Assembly (NCBI GenBank): GCA_009777845.1
Contig: WRLD01000026.1
Coordinates: forward strand, 1-42,455
DNA: 42,455 nucleotides
Source of the DNA: Defluviitaleaceae bacterium
Lineage (GTDB): Bacteria; Bacillota; Clostridia; Lachnospirales; WQUN01
Direction: 5' to 3'
Positions 25,704 through 32,938 of the stretch are shown here, one piece after another (the first letter of the stretch is position 1; each line of letters opens with the position of its first letter). Position numbers and translations under genes: made by a program. Below the pieces are notes generated by a model, which was not told the DNA's origin, did no database searches, and saw only the letters and a list, made by a program, of their open reading frames with translations.

Positions 25704-25714
25704 GGAGGGTTGAA

Positions 25715-25909
25715 ATGAAAGCATTTATCGAAAAAGCAAGGTCTGACACAGCTATTCTTGCGAAGCTAGACGCGCTTGGAGCGGCTGGTGCAAGTGCAGA
25801 TAAGATTGTCGCGTTAGCCGCCGAATACGGCTACACCGTCACAGAGGAAGAATGTCGCGAAGCCGCCAAAACGCATTGCCCGCATTATAAGCATGGGGTG
25901 GGGGAGTAG
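25715..25909 (+). CDS. Nif11-like small protein
   Basis: A 64-residue protein whose first 50 residues (AFIEKARSDTAILAKL, then a hinge, then KIVALAAEYGYTVTEEECREA) match the Nif11 leader/domain pattern: Phe-x6-Asp-x2-Leu at the start and ALA-x-EYGY later. It ends in THCPHYKHGVGE, with two Cys overall and no double-glycine site or core, so it is not an ordinary Nif11 precursor. It begins 11 bases after the second transporter with GAGGAGGG upstream, so it is co-transcribed. Possible roles are adaptor, regulator or a precursor cut elsewhere; none is shown by sequence. Confidence 0.7.
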   Translation: MKAFIEKARSDTAILAKLDALGAAGASADKIVALAAEYGYTVTEEECREAAKTHCPHYKHGVGE

Positions 25910-26056
25910 CCTAGGCGAGTTAGGTGATGTTGTATGCCGTGGAATGTCGCCTCGAAACCTTAACAGCTCCTTAGTGTATAAAGAATAATAGAACGTGGAT
26001 TATGCGGATTTTGCGAGTTGGTGAAACCGCGGACGATTTGAGGGGTGGGCGAGAGT
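25910..26056. other. Intergenic gap with hairpin at the XRE 3' end
   Basis: Contains a short R3-like stretch (25991-26012). A hairpin AGGGGTG/CACCCCT (26041-26047 with 26058-26064) overlaps the XRE stop codon and lies between two convergent genes. No convincing U-run, so termination is doubtful. Confidence 0.35.
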
Positions 26057-26293
26057 TCACCCCTTTAGAATGTAATCCGTGCTGACATCAAAAATAACGC
26101 TCAACCGTATACATTTTAAGATAGTTACGCCGCGCTCGCCGCGTTCTATTAGCCCAAGGTGCGGAACGCTTATTCCTATTTTTTCGGCTAATTTCGCGCG
26201 TGACATGCCCTTGGCTTGGCGTAGCTTGTTTATTCGTTGCCCTATTTGTCGGTTTAGCTCGTTGGCTTGTTGGATTGCGTTTGTTTCTTTCAT
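26057..26293 (-). CDS. XRE-family helix-turn-helix regulator
   Basis: A 78-residue DNA-binding protein that is essentially one HTH_3/XRE domain: IGQRINKLRQAKGMSRAKLA, then EKIGISVPHLGLIERGERGV, then ILKCIRLSVIFDVSTDYIL. About 15 residues precede the domain. AGGAG lies ahead of the ATG. Convergent with the peptide export locus and adjacent to its last gene, it is a candidate regulator of that locus, but no operator was identified. Such proteins often repress their own promoter. Confidence 0.85.
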   Translation of the reverse strand: MKETNAIQQANELNRQIGQRINKLRQAKGMSRAKLAEKIGISVPHLGLIERGERGVTILKCIRLSVIFDVSTDYILKG

Positions 26294-26320
26294 GGAATCA
26301 CTCCTAAATTTCTAAAAAAT

Positions 26321-26352
26321 GTGAGTGCGGGTAGGAAGCCCCCGCAGCTCAC
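26321..26352. other. GC-rich hairpin upstream of the XRE gene
   Basis: GTGAG-T-GCGGG pairs with CCCGC-AG-CTCAC around an eight- to ten-base loop. No U-run. It may be an mRNA structure ahead of the 26371 ORF or an inverted-repeat operator for the XRE protein. Confidence 0.4.
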
Positions 26353-26370
26353 GAAAAGAAAGGGGTTTGT

Positions 26371-26562
26371 TTGAACCAAAAAAGCCCGCAGGGACGGCAA
26401 AAAGTGCCATTACCTACGAGCCTAAAATACAAGCTAAGTGCCGTTACCCTTGGTACGCAAACAAAACAAAAACCCCTCGCGCAGAAAACACAAAAACAAC
26501 GCGGACGAAAAAACTACCGAAAACGCCTCGAACCGAACGGTCAAAAAAAATTCGATTTGTAG
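26371..26562 (+). CDS. Possible small basic protein (doubtful)
   Basis: A 63-residue ORF starting TTG five bases after AAAGGGG. The translation is Lys/Arg/Gln-rich (KQKPLAQKTQKQRGRKNYRK) without hydrophobic segments, and I do not recognise it. A second frame (26325-26582) is also open and also basic, because the plus strand is A/C-rich, so coding is not established. It lies immediately before the structured RNA candidate at 26581. Confidence 0.25.
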   Translation: MNQKSPQGRQKVPLPTSLKYKLSAVTLGTQTKQKPLAQKTQKQRGRKNYRKRLEPNGQKKFDL

Positions 26563-26580
26563 AAATGGGTTTTTTGTTGT

Positions 26581-26710
26581 AAACTACTGTTTGCCGTAGT
26601 GATGGGCGTAAGCCTTGGACGTAGGTGATGTTACGAATCCCTATGCTCCGTTGATTAGGTGCTGATACACCTAGTCAACCATTACGGTTTTTTTGTTTCG
26701 CCAGTAGTTT
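26581..26710 (+). ncRNA. Candidate structured RNA with nested closing stems and U-run
   Basis: Three nested or adjacent helices are visible. Outer: AAACTACTG (26581-26589) with CAGTAGTTT (26702-26710), nine perfect pairs. Inner: CCGTAGTG (26594-26601) with CATTACGG (26680-26687), eight pairs with one wobble, followed at once by TTTTTTT. Within these is a 12-pair hairpin, GTTGATTAGGTG/CACCTAGTCAAC (loop CTGATA, 26650-26679), and smaller ones such as GGGC-GTAA-GCCT. The inner stem plus U-run fits an intrinsic terminator on the plus strand. I do not recognise a known riboswitch or ncRNA class. A small inverted-repeat mobile element is the main alternative. Confidence 0.45.
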
Positions 26711-26787
26711 AGCATGATATTATAAAAATCGCAAATGTTATTTTGGAAATGTTTGTTTTTTCCGATTCGCTTGTGTTGTCGTTGCCC
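26711..26787. other. Short AT-rich gap
   Basis: Nothing recognisable apart from the 3' flank of the leftward 26788-27753 gene; no clear terminator. Confidence 0.4.
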
Positions 26788-27753
26788 CTAAAAATAAAAA
26801 ACATCGACACCAAGAAAAACCGAGGACAAGCCTATGCCCCAATTCCACACTATATCATTTTCAAAGACAAAAAACAAATACGTTTCGCCGTCAAAATATT
26901 CGATTGTGTTATTTAGTGTCGCGCTTGTTTTGAATTTTCCACCATATATTTCCAACACAGTGTCCCTACTGTCACCAACGCCCACTTGTTCAGAGGTTTG
27001 CAGAAAAGGGGCAAACGCGTGCATACGCTGATGTGTTCCGTCATGTGAAAACTTAAAGATTAGAGCTTCTGTCACAAACGAAAATGACGGCGGAAAATCC
27101 CCACCTATTTCATATCGTCGCCCGTCGTCTATGGGATTATCAATGTATGCGGAAATCGCTTCCCAGTCTTGGACGGTTGGAATTATGCTTATTTCACGCT
27201 CATTAAGCTCCCGAACTAGGTCGGCGGGGTCGATTCCAAGCATAAACCCATGTATGGCGGTCGAGAATGTCGCAGGCGCGTGTGTTGGCTCGGACTTAAA
27301 TTCGCCGTGCGTGATAATATCGGCGACAAGGCTTGCCTCGTCCCAGCGTACTCTCGCGCCAGTTATTTGAGAAATGGCGTTTAATGGTATCACCGTGCGG
27401 CCATTGATAATTTGTACAGGGTCTGAAATATTCGCATTTTTGCCATTTACCTTTATTACATTGCTGTTAATTTGAATAATCGCCGTGTGTTCGGGCTTTT
27501 CAATCGTGACCGTTTGTGCCTGCTCGTTCCACACAACCGAAAAGCCTAACGCAGTAGCCACAGCTCGCAGGGGTACGAAAGTAGCTCCTCTATGGTAAAA
27601 AGGCTGTGAATCCCGTTCCGCAAACTGAATCGTTTCGCCGTTAATGCGAATATGGGGCGTTTGTGTGCTTGCGTTAAGCAATGGTGCAGTGCAATTTAAT
27701 GCAATCAACACCACAAATGCAATGCTTGCTACCCTCATACAATATAATTTCAT
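26788..27753 (-). CDS. Secreted protein with copper amine oxidase N-terminal-like domain
   Basis: A 321-residue exported protein. Residues 1-34 are a signal peptide (VASIAFVVLIALNCTAPLLNAS). Residues 38-150 match the copper amine oxidase N-terminal-like (stalk) domain common in Clostridia: IRINGETIQF, FVPLRAVATALGFSVVWNEQAQTV, then INGRTVIPLNAISQITGARVRWDE. This domain is a surface module and does not imply amine oxidase activity. The remaining 165 residues (GFMLGIDPADLVREL..., ending in YLFFVFENDIVWNWGI) are unassigned. The ATG at 27753 has AAGGAG seven bases upstream; the upstream in-frame start at 27801 lacks support. Confidence 0.8.
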   Translation of the reverse strand: MKLYCMRVASIAFVVLIALNCTAPLLNASTQTPHIRINGETIQFAERDSQPFYHRGATFVPLRAVATALGFSVVWNEQAQTVTIEKPEHTAIIQINSNVIKVNGKNANISDPVQIINGRTVIPLNAISQITGARVRWDEASLVADIITHGEFKSEPTHAPATFSTAIHGFMLGIDPADLVRELNEREISIIPTVQDWEAISAYIDNPIDDGRRYEIGGDFPPSFSFVTEALIFKFSHDGTHQRMHAFAPFLQTSEQVGVGDSRDTVLEIYGGKFKTSATLNNTIEYFDGETYLFFVFENDIVWNWGIGLSSVFLGVDVFYF

Positions 27754-28023
27754 AATCAAGCTCCTTGTTTGTTCCGAAGTCTGTACCATAGGTGGCTTCA
27801 CGCTTTCTAAAGAATAGTTTACTGCAAAAAGGTTGTACTTTTCTATAAAAGTCTTTTTATGGCACGTAAAATATTTTAAATTGCATTATGCCTGTGAGCG
27901 TATGAATGTTAATACCACCGCACACAGGCACATATCTGCAAGAAAAATAATGATTGTTCCGCTTTTCAAGCTACCCGCCCATGCTTGTAACATCAAAAAT
28001 CTCAAAAAAACCAAAATCCGCAC

Positions 28024-28052
28024 TTGACAAAAAAAAGCCCGTACTGTAAAAT
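28024..28052 (+). promoter_or_regulatory. Promoter of the tRNA-Val/tRNA-Met/secG transcript
   Basis: TTGACA (28024-28029), 17-base spacer, TAAAAT (28047-28052), ending 26 bases before the first tRNA. The region 27802-28023 holds no gene. Confidence 0.75.
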
Positions 28053-28078
28053 CGTTCCGTTGGAGTTTTACGGCTTTC

Positions 28079-28151
28079 GGGCGCATAGCTCAGCTGGGAG
28101 AGCGCCTGCCTTACAAGCAGGATGTCGGAGGTTCAAGTCCTTCTGCGCCCA
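28079..28151 (+). tRNA. tRNA-Val (anticodon TAC)
   Basis: A 73-base cloverleaf: acceptor GGGCGCA/TGCGCCC, D-arm AGCTCAGCTGGGAGAGC, anticodon stem CCTGC/GCAGG around CTTACAA (anticodon TAC), T-arm with GGTTCAAGTCC. The discriminator base is A; the 3' CCA is not encoded. Confidence 0.95.
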
Positions 28152-28234
28152 TAGACGATGGGAATTGTAAACCTTACCGTTCCTTACCCCTGCGAATTTC
28201 GTGGGGGTATGTTCTTAAACAGGCTCTAATACGC

Positions 28235-28308
28235 GGCGGAATAGCTCAGTTGGCTAGAGCATACGGTTCATACCCGTAGGGTCGGGGGTTCAAATCCCTC
28301 TTCCGCTA
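28235..28308 (+). tRNA. tRNA-Met (anticodon CAT), probably elongator
   Basis: A 74-base cloverleaf: acceptor GGCGGAA/TTCCGCT, D-arm GCTCAGTTGGCTAGAGC, anticodon stem TACGG/CCGTA around TTCATAC (anticodon CAT), T-arm GGTTCAAATCC. The first acceptor pair is G-U, unlike the mismatched first pair of initiator tRNA, so it reads as elongator Met. A tRNA-Ile(k2C) cannot be excluded from CAT alone. CCA not encoded. Confidence 0.88.
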
Positions 28309-28330
28309 CTTCTATTTACAGGGCTTCGCC

Positions 28331-28343
28331 CCATTTCATTTTT
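28331..28343 (+). other. Short hairpin between tRNA-Met and secG
   Basis: The stretch just upstream of this (28320-28331) reads GGGCTTCGCCCC and can form a four-pair hairpin, followed by ATTTCATTTTT. It could act as a weak terminator or an RNA-processing signal after the tRNA. The stem is short. Confidence 0.3.
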
Positions 28344-28357
28344 CCGAGGTGATTTAC

Positions 28358-28609
28358 ATGAGAATATTATTTATTCTGTTAATGCTCGTGTTCCTAGTGG
28401 GCTGTATCGCCCTCGTTACCGCCATTCTTTTGCAGAAAAAACGCAGTGCGGGCGGCATGGGCAGTATCGCAGGCATGGGAAATGTCGCCGATACCTACTG
28501 GGACAAAAACAAAAAACGCTCCGCAGAGGGCGCGTTGGAAACCTACACAAAAATCGGCGCGGCTGTTTTGGCTGTCTTGGCTGTGGTTCTCTGCTTGCCT
28601 ATTTTTTAG
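28358..28609 (+). CDS. secG: Protein translocase subunit SecG
   Basis: An 83-residue membrane protein with the SecG layout: a first helix (residues 2-24, ILFILLMLVFLVGCIALVTAILL), the conserved loop QKKRSAGGMGSIAGMG, then a second helix (58-82, IGAAVLAVLAVVLCLPIF). It is the auxiliary subunit of the SecYEG channel. GAGG precedes the ATG at 28358; the GTG at 28349 overlaps that site. It follows two tRNA genes and ends before a strong terminator. The rnr/smpB genes that often follow secG in Clostridia are absent here. Confidence 0.9.
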   Translation: MRILFILLMLVFLVGCIALVTAILLQKKRSAGGMGSIAGMGNVADTYWDKNKKRSAEGALETYTKIGAAVLAVLAVVLCLPIF

Positions 28610-28637
28610 AGTTTTTGCACGCTAAAGCGATAATTTA

Positions 28638-28672
28638 CAAGCCCCGAAAATTGCTTTCGGGGCTTGTTTTAT
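28638..28672 (+). terminator. Intrinsic terminator of secG
   Basis: CAAGCCCCGAAA pairs with TTTCGGGGCTTG around a five-base loop, 12 perfect pairs, followed by TTTTAT. It also overlaps the end of the convergent methyltransferase gene (stop at 28669), so it may serve both directions. Confidence 0.9.
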
Positions 28673-29352
28673 GTCCGCTTTCCTATATAAACAGCATAAT
28701 TAAAATACTTATAAACAACATCAACACACGAAAAACCACAATCATTCAGCATACTAAGATGTGTCGTCAATTTTGCGGGTCTGTCCTCGGCGTAATATGT
28801 CGGCAACCATTTATTTCCAACCTCGTCCTCTCCCACATTTTTGCACATAAACTCTTTCCATTTCTCTAAATATACATCTTGAATGGCGGTGTCACTGCCC
28901 AAAACCACGTCAGCATTGATAAAAACTCCGCCTTGGTTCAGTGCCGAGTAGATTTTTTTATAAAAATGCAGCTTGTCGCGATTGTTTTCCAAGTGGTGTA
29001 AAGCCAACGACGATACGACCAAATCGTATTTTTCGGGAAAAACAAGCCCATTAAAATCCGCCTGAATACAAGCTACATTGCCGCCTATTTTAACCTTTGC
29101 CAGTTCCAACATCTTTTCCGCAATATCAACACAAGTGATTTTTGCGTTCGGAAATTTTGCCTTGACCGCTCGTGATACCGTGCCAGTGCCACAGCCCAAA
29201 TCAATCATGGAAAATACGCTTTCACGCGGAAACGGAATTACGGAAACTAAAGCGTTGACCATTTCGTCATAATATGGAATTAGCCGTTGTATGATTATGT
29301 CGTATTCGCTCGCTTCTTCCTCAAAATGCTGTTTTATTCGGGCTGTTCGCAT
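28669..29352 (-). CDS. Class I SAM-dependent methyltransferase
   Basis: A 227-residue methyltransferase. Motif I is MIDLGCGTGTVSRAV (SAM binding), motif II ITCVDIAEKML, and DLVVSSLALHHLE is the family's post-motif. The N-terminal helices contain EEEASEYDIIIQRLIPYYDEM, as in UbiE/Methyltransf_11-type proteins acting on small molecules. The substrate is unknown. AGGAGG precedes the ATG at 29352; the in-frame start at 29379 would lie in the terminator of the next gene. It converges with secG and shares its terminator region. Confidence 0.82.
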   Translation of the reverse strand: MRTARIKQHFEEEASEYDIIIQRLIPYYDEMVNALVSVIPFPRESVFSMIDLGCGTGTVSRAVKAKFPNAKITCVDIAEKMLELAKVKIGGNVACIQADFNGLVFPEKYDLVVSSLALHHLENNRDKLHFYKKIYSALNQGGVFINADVVLGSDTAIQDVYLEKWKEFMCKNVGEDEVGNKWLPTYYAEDRPAKLTTHLSMLNDCGFSCVDVVYKYFNYAVYIGKRT

Positions 29353-29368
29353 GTAGACCTCCTGTCTT

Positions 29369-29420
29369 AAAACCCACAAGGGGCAATAATTTCGGCTTCA
29401 CCAAAATTATTACCCCTTGT
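29369..29420 (-). terminator. Strong intrinsic terminator of the EF-G-like gene
   Basis: On the minus strand ACAAGGGGTAATAATTTTGG pairs with CCGAAATTATTGCCCCTTGT around a short loop, about 20 pairs with one or two mismatches, followed by GGGTTTT. It lies 12 bases after the stop of the 29433-31508 gene. Confidence 0.85.
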
Positions 29421-29432
29421 GTCCTTACCCCC

Positions 29433-31508
29433 CTACTCCTTCTCCCTCATAGCCTCCAGCTCTTTCTTCCTAGCCGCCTTCACTTTCTCCTGTACGTCCG
29501 AGGGCGCTTCGTCATACCGTTCAAACTCCATAGTAAAGCTGCCGCGCCCCTGCGTCATAGAACGCAAATCTATGGGGTATTTCAACATCTCGGAGTGCGG
29601 CGCTTCGGCGTTTATTACTTGCTTTTTGCCTACCTTGTCCATGCCTAGTATTCTGCCCCTGCGTTTGTTCATGTCGCCCATTATGTCGCCTGTGTAGTTG
29701 TCGGGTACGGTTACGGTTACTTTCATTATTGGTTCCAGCAAGGTGGGCTTGGCTTGCATAAAGCCGTCTTTAAAGGCTATTTGTGCCGCCATTTTGAACG
29801 CAAGCTCGGACGAGTCTACGGCGTGGTATTTTCCGTCGTACAAGATGGCTTTTACGCCCACTACAGGATACGCCGCCACAGGGCCGGCTTTTACGCTTTC
29901 CTGTATGCCCTTTTCTACGGCTGGGAAATATTGCTTAGGCACGTTTCCGCCGACTACTACTTCATCGAATACGTACGCCTTGGCAATATCGCCCGACGGT
30001 TCAAATTTCATGTCAACGATACCGTATTGGCCGCCGCCGCCTGATTGTTTTACGAATTTGCCCTTAACGTCCGATTTGCCCTTGATTGTTTCACGGTAAG
30101 GCACAAGCGGCGTTTTTAGCTCTACTTCCATTTTATAGCGAGTTTTTAAACGGTTTACCAAAACGTCTAGCTGGCCGTCGCCCACCGCGTATATAACGGT
30201 CTGCTTTGTTTCCTTGTTAATAGTAAAGTTGAGGGTCTTGTCCTCGGCAAGCAGCTTTGTGAACGTGTCGGACAGCTTGTCTGCATCGCCCTTGCTTTTT
30301 GCGGAAACTGCCATAGCAAGCAACGAAGCAGGGAAATCAATGGGCGCGCATTTAAACGGATTGCCCTTTGACGCGAGTGTGTGCTGTGTGTTTGTGTCCG
30401 ATAGCTTCGCGATTGCGCCTATGTCGCCAGCCCTTATTTCGGAAATTTCTAGCTGTTCCTTGCCGCGCATAATGAACAAATGCCCTGCCTTTTCGGGCGT
30501 TTCCGTAACGGAATTATATAGCGGCGTTTCCTTTTTCACAGTACCAGAATATACGCGGAATAGGCTCAAACGCCCGACAAACGGGTCGGAAATGGTCTTA
30601 AACACAAAGGCGCATACTGGACCGCCTGCGTCACAAGCGAGCTGTATTTGTTCGCCGTTTTTGTCTACGGTAATTTCCTTGCAAAGCTCCGAAGCTGGTG
30701 GAAGCTGTGTAACAAGCATGTCTAACAAATTGGCTACGCCTACGGATTTTGTCGCCGCGCCGCAAAGCACAGGCGTAACGCTTCCGCTTGCTATACCTAT
30801 TTTTAGCCCTTTTGTCAGTTCCTCGGGCGAAAGCGAGCCGTTCTCAAAGAACCGCTCCATTAGCTCCTCGTCTGTTTCGGCAATCGCCTCGACAAGCGCG
30901 TGGTGCTGGTCGTCGTATATGTCCTTCATGTCCGCAGGAACGTCGCACGCGCCGCCGTCAAATTTAAACGCCTTGCCCGTAAGCGTTTCTACGTAGCCCG
31001 CTATTTTTCCGCCCTCTTTAAAGGGTAATTGCAGCGGAGAAACGCCGCCGCCGAACATGCTCTGCATGTCCTCTACCACGCGGAAAAAGTCTGCGTGTTC
31101 GTCGTCCATTCCGTTAATGAAAATTATGCGCGCCTTGTCCTGCGCGGCTTCCCACGCAAGCTCTGTGCCTACCTCTATGCCCGACTTTGCGTTAGCCAAA
31201 ATAAGCACCGCATCCGCCGCGTACAGGGCTTCCCGCGCCGCGCCCACAAAGTCAAAATAACCAGGGGTGTCCATAAAGTTTATTTTAGAATTTTTCCACT
31301 CGATAGGAATAAGTGACGCGCTTACCGATACCTTGCGCCTTATTTCTTCGGCGTCGTAGTCGCTTACCGTGTTTCCGTCCTCGGTACGCCCCATTCGGCT
31401 TGTTACCTTTGTTAAGTGCAGGGCGGCTTCCATTAGCGTTGTTTTTCCGCACCCGCTGTGTCCCATTACTGCGATATTGCGAATTTCATTTGCCGAATAA
31501 ACTTTCAT
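29433..31508 (-). CDS. EF-G-like translational GTPase (EF-G2 type)
   Basis: A 691-residue five-domain translational GTPase. G1 is GHSGCGKTT (16-24), G3 DTPGYFDF, and the C-terminal half keeps EF-G domains III-V (e.g. VGVKAILYDGKYHAVDSSELAF and GDIMGDMNKRRGRILGMD). The G4 motif that should read NKxD is NGMDD here, which would weaken guanine selection, as reported for some EF-G-like paralogues. Switch I also differs from canonical FusA (RMGRTEDGNTVSDYDAEE). So this is probably the paralogue and not the housekeeping FusA. AGGAGG precedes the ATG; promoter at 31541-31569; strong terminator after the stop. Confidence 0.85.
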   Translation of the reverse strand: MKVYSANEIRNIAVMGHSGCGKTTLMEAALHLTKVTSRMGRTEDGNTVSDYDAEEIRRKVSVSASLIPIEWKNSKINFMDTPGYFDFVGAAREALYAADAVLILANAKSGIEVGTELAWEAAQDKARIIFINGMDDEHADFFRVVEDMQSMFGGGVSPLQLPFKEGGKIAGYVETLTGKAFKFDGGACDVPADMKDIYDDQHHALVEAIAETDEELMERFFENGSLSPEELTKGLKIGIASGSVTPVLCGAATKSVGVANLLDMLVTQLPPASELCKEITVDKNGEQIQLACDAGGPVCAFVFKTISDPFVGRLSLFRVYSGTVKKETPLYNSVTETPEKAGHLFIMRGKEQLEISEIRAGDIGAIAKLSDTNTQHTLASKGNPFKCAPIDFPASLLAMAVSAKSKGDADKLSDTFTKLLAEDKTLNFTINKETKQTVIYAVGDGQLDVLVNRLKTRYKMEVELKTPLVPYRETIKGKSDVKGKFVKQSGGGGQYGIVDMKFEPSGDIAKAYVFDEVVVGGNVPKQYFPAVEKGIQESVKAGPVAAYPVVGVKAILYDGKYHAVDSSELAFKMAAQIAFKDGFMQAKPTLLEPIMKVTVTVPDNYTGDIMGDMNKRRGRILGMDKVGKKQVINAEAPHSEMLKYPIDLRSMTQGRGSFTMEFERYDEAPSDVQEKVKAARKKELEAMREKE

Positions 31509-31540
31509 ACACTACCTCCTAAAAAAAATTCGTTGAAAAC

Positions 31541-31569
31541 ATTATAATAGTAGGATATATTTATTGCAA
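31541..31569 (-). promoter_or_regulatory. Promoter of the EF-G-like gene
   Basis: Minus strand: TTGCAA (31569-31564), 17-base spacer, TATAAT (31546-31541), about 33 bases before the start codon. Confidence 0.75.
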
Positions 31570-31581
31570 ATAAAAAAAAGA

Positions 31582-31631
31582 TAGTGTAAAGTCGCACGTG
31601 AAAAATCGCCGAAGGCGAGCCAAAAATAAAT
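31582..31631 (+). repeat. R4 repeat, copy 4
   Basis: GTGTAAAGTCGCACGTGAAA followed by AATCGCCGAAGGCGAGCC, just upstream of the 31643 gene. Its GTG (31598) is in frame with that gene and gives a false MKNRRRRAK extension. Confidence 0.75.
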
Positions 31632-31642
31632 GGGGGAGTACA

Positions 31643-32728
31643 ATGGAAACGACATTTAAATCAAATACGTTCAAGCTGTTCACCAGCTTTATTGGCTCTG
31701 CGGTGGTTACAAATTGCTTAGGATTACTGCTCGCATATGCCCTAACAATGGCGATTCCCACCCTGCCGCCAGATTTTTTGGTACAGGCGTTGCCGTTTAC
31801 CGCTACGGTTGCGGTTTTATTGTCGGTGTATTTGGCATTTTTCCACTGGCGAATAACGGTAGAGGTCACGGCGGACGAAATTATTTTTTCTCGCATGAAT
31901 AAGCCGTACCTGCGTTTTAGCTTTAGCGAAAATACTTTTTCCTCGTCTGTACACACAATGGTACATTATTATCTTATTAGAACGACAAACTTTTCTCTGC
32001 GAGTTATGCCGCAGGGCGAGGAGAATTTCAAGGATTACAGGCTTCATAATTTTGACGAGCTTACCTTTAATAATTTCATAGCGCGTGTGAACGCTAATTC
32101 ATTCAAGGAAAATATACAGCAAGTCGATTCACCAGCGCAAGGCAATTCCCAAGAAATAACAAAAGGGGAAGCCCTAGCGCAGGCGGTGGCAAGCCTTGAC
32201 ACAGAGCCGATGGTGTTTACAATCAAGCGTGACGAGTTTATCCGCCAAACAAAAAACATGCTTCTTGGCGGCGCGGCATTGGGCGTGGTGGTTGTATCGA
32301 TAGTGACGGCAATCGCAGTGGTCGGACGGCTTAACATGCTCGTTGCGGCAGTTTTGCCCGTTGCGTGTTCAATCGCGGCGTATAAGCTAGGGTATTTGCC
32401 CTTTAAATTCGCCCAAGAATGCGCCCCCGAAAAAATAACCGTGTATAATAACCGAATTACTATAGACGAACAGACATTTATGTACGACAATATTACCAGT
32501 CTGCAAATGACCACACCAAACACCTACGGCGATAGAGTTCTCTTGCGTACGCTTGTTATTACGGCGTTTGGCGAGGAAAATGTTTTTGTGCTAGGCGCAG
32601 ACACCGACAAGCACAGACGGAACAAAAGCCCGATTTTTGCGAGATACGGCGAGCTGGTTGATGTGCTGGGTACTGTTTTTGCGTTGAGGGTTAGCGGTGA
32701 TGAGGTTAGTGTGTTTACAGTGAAGTAA
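31643..32728 (+). CDS. Multi-pass membrane protein, function unknown
   Basis: A 361-residue protein I do not recognise. Two helices lie at about 15-37 and 48-66 (AVVTNCLGLLLAYALTM; FTATVAVLLSVYLAFF), a soluble beta-rich stretch follows (70-195, ITVEVTADEIIFSRM...), then two more helices at about 208-250 (LGVVVVSIVTAIAVVG; MLVAAVLPVACSIAAY), then a C-terminal beta-rich domain (ITVYNNRITIDEQTFMYDNI). The alternation of a helix pair with a PH-like beta domain, twice, suggests an internal duplication. GGGGGAG precedes the ATG at 31643; the upstream GTG belongs to R4. It leads a probable operon with the DUF3990 module (10-base gap). Confidence 0.5.
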   Translation: METTFKSNTFKLFTSFIGSAVVTNCLGLLLAYALTMAIPTLPPDFLVQALPFTATVAVLLSVYLAFFHWRITVEVTADEIIFSRMNKPYLRFSFSENTFSSSVHTMVHYYLIRTTNFSLRVMPQGEENFKDYRLHNFDELTFNNFIARVNANSFKENIQQVDSPAQGNSQEITKGEALAQAVASLDTEPMVFTIKRDEFIRQTKNMLLGGAALGVVVVSIVTAIAVVGRLNMLVAAVLPVACSIAAYKLGYLPFKFAQECAPEKITVYNNRITIDEQTFMYDNITSLQMTTPNTYGDRVLLRTLVITAFGEENVFVLGADTDKHRRNKSPIFARYGELVDVLGTVFALRVSGDEVSVFTVK

Positions 32729-32737
32729 AGGAGCGCC

Positions 32738-32938
32738 ATGAGCAAATTATCATTCAAAGCCTTTTGCATTGAAAAATACGCCGACCACAAATCAATACCA
32801 AGCAACGAGGTATACAAGCTCTTTGAGAAAAAAGGGGTACTCGCCATGCTTGATAGGGATTATGACGTGCTTCACGGCTTCGGCTTTGAGTATATCGTCA
32901 ATGATATAGACCAGTTTATAAATGGTGGGCAGCTATGA
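32738..32938 (+). CDS. DUF3791-like small protein of a DUF3990 module
   Basis: A 66-residue protein: SFKAFCIEKYADHKSIPSNE, then VYKLFEKKGVLAMLDRDYDVLHGFGFEYIVNDI. The IEKYxxxxxIxxxEVYxLFEKxGVLxxLxxxYDVLHxxGxEYIVxDI pattern is that of DUF3791 proteins, which are typically encoded beside DUF3990. They are thought to be antitoxin-like partners; that role is known only by association. Its stop overlaps the DUF3990 start (ATGA), so the two are translationally coupled. AAAGGAG precedes the ATG. Confidence 0.7.
   Translation: MSKLSFKAFCIEKYADHKSIPSNEVYKLFEKKGVLAMLDRDYDVLHGFGFEYIVNDIDQFINGGQL

Noticed and set aside
26325..26582. 85-residue basic ORF overlapping the 26371 ORF
   Set aside because: A/C-rich sequence opens two frames; its GTG start lies in a hairpin and has no ribosome site.
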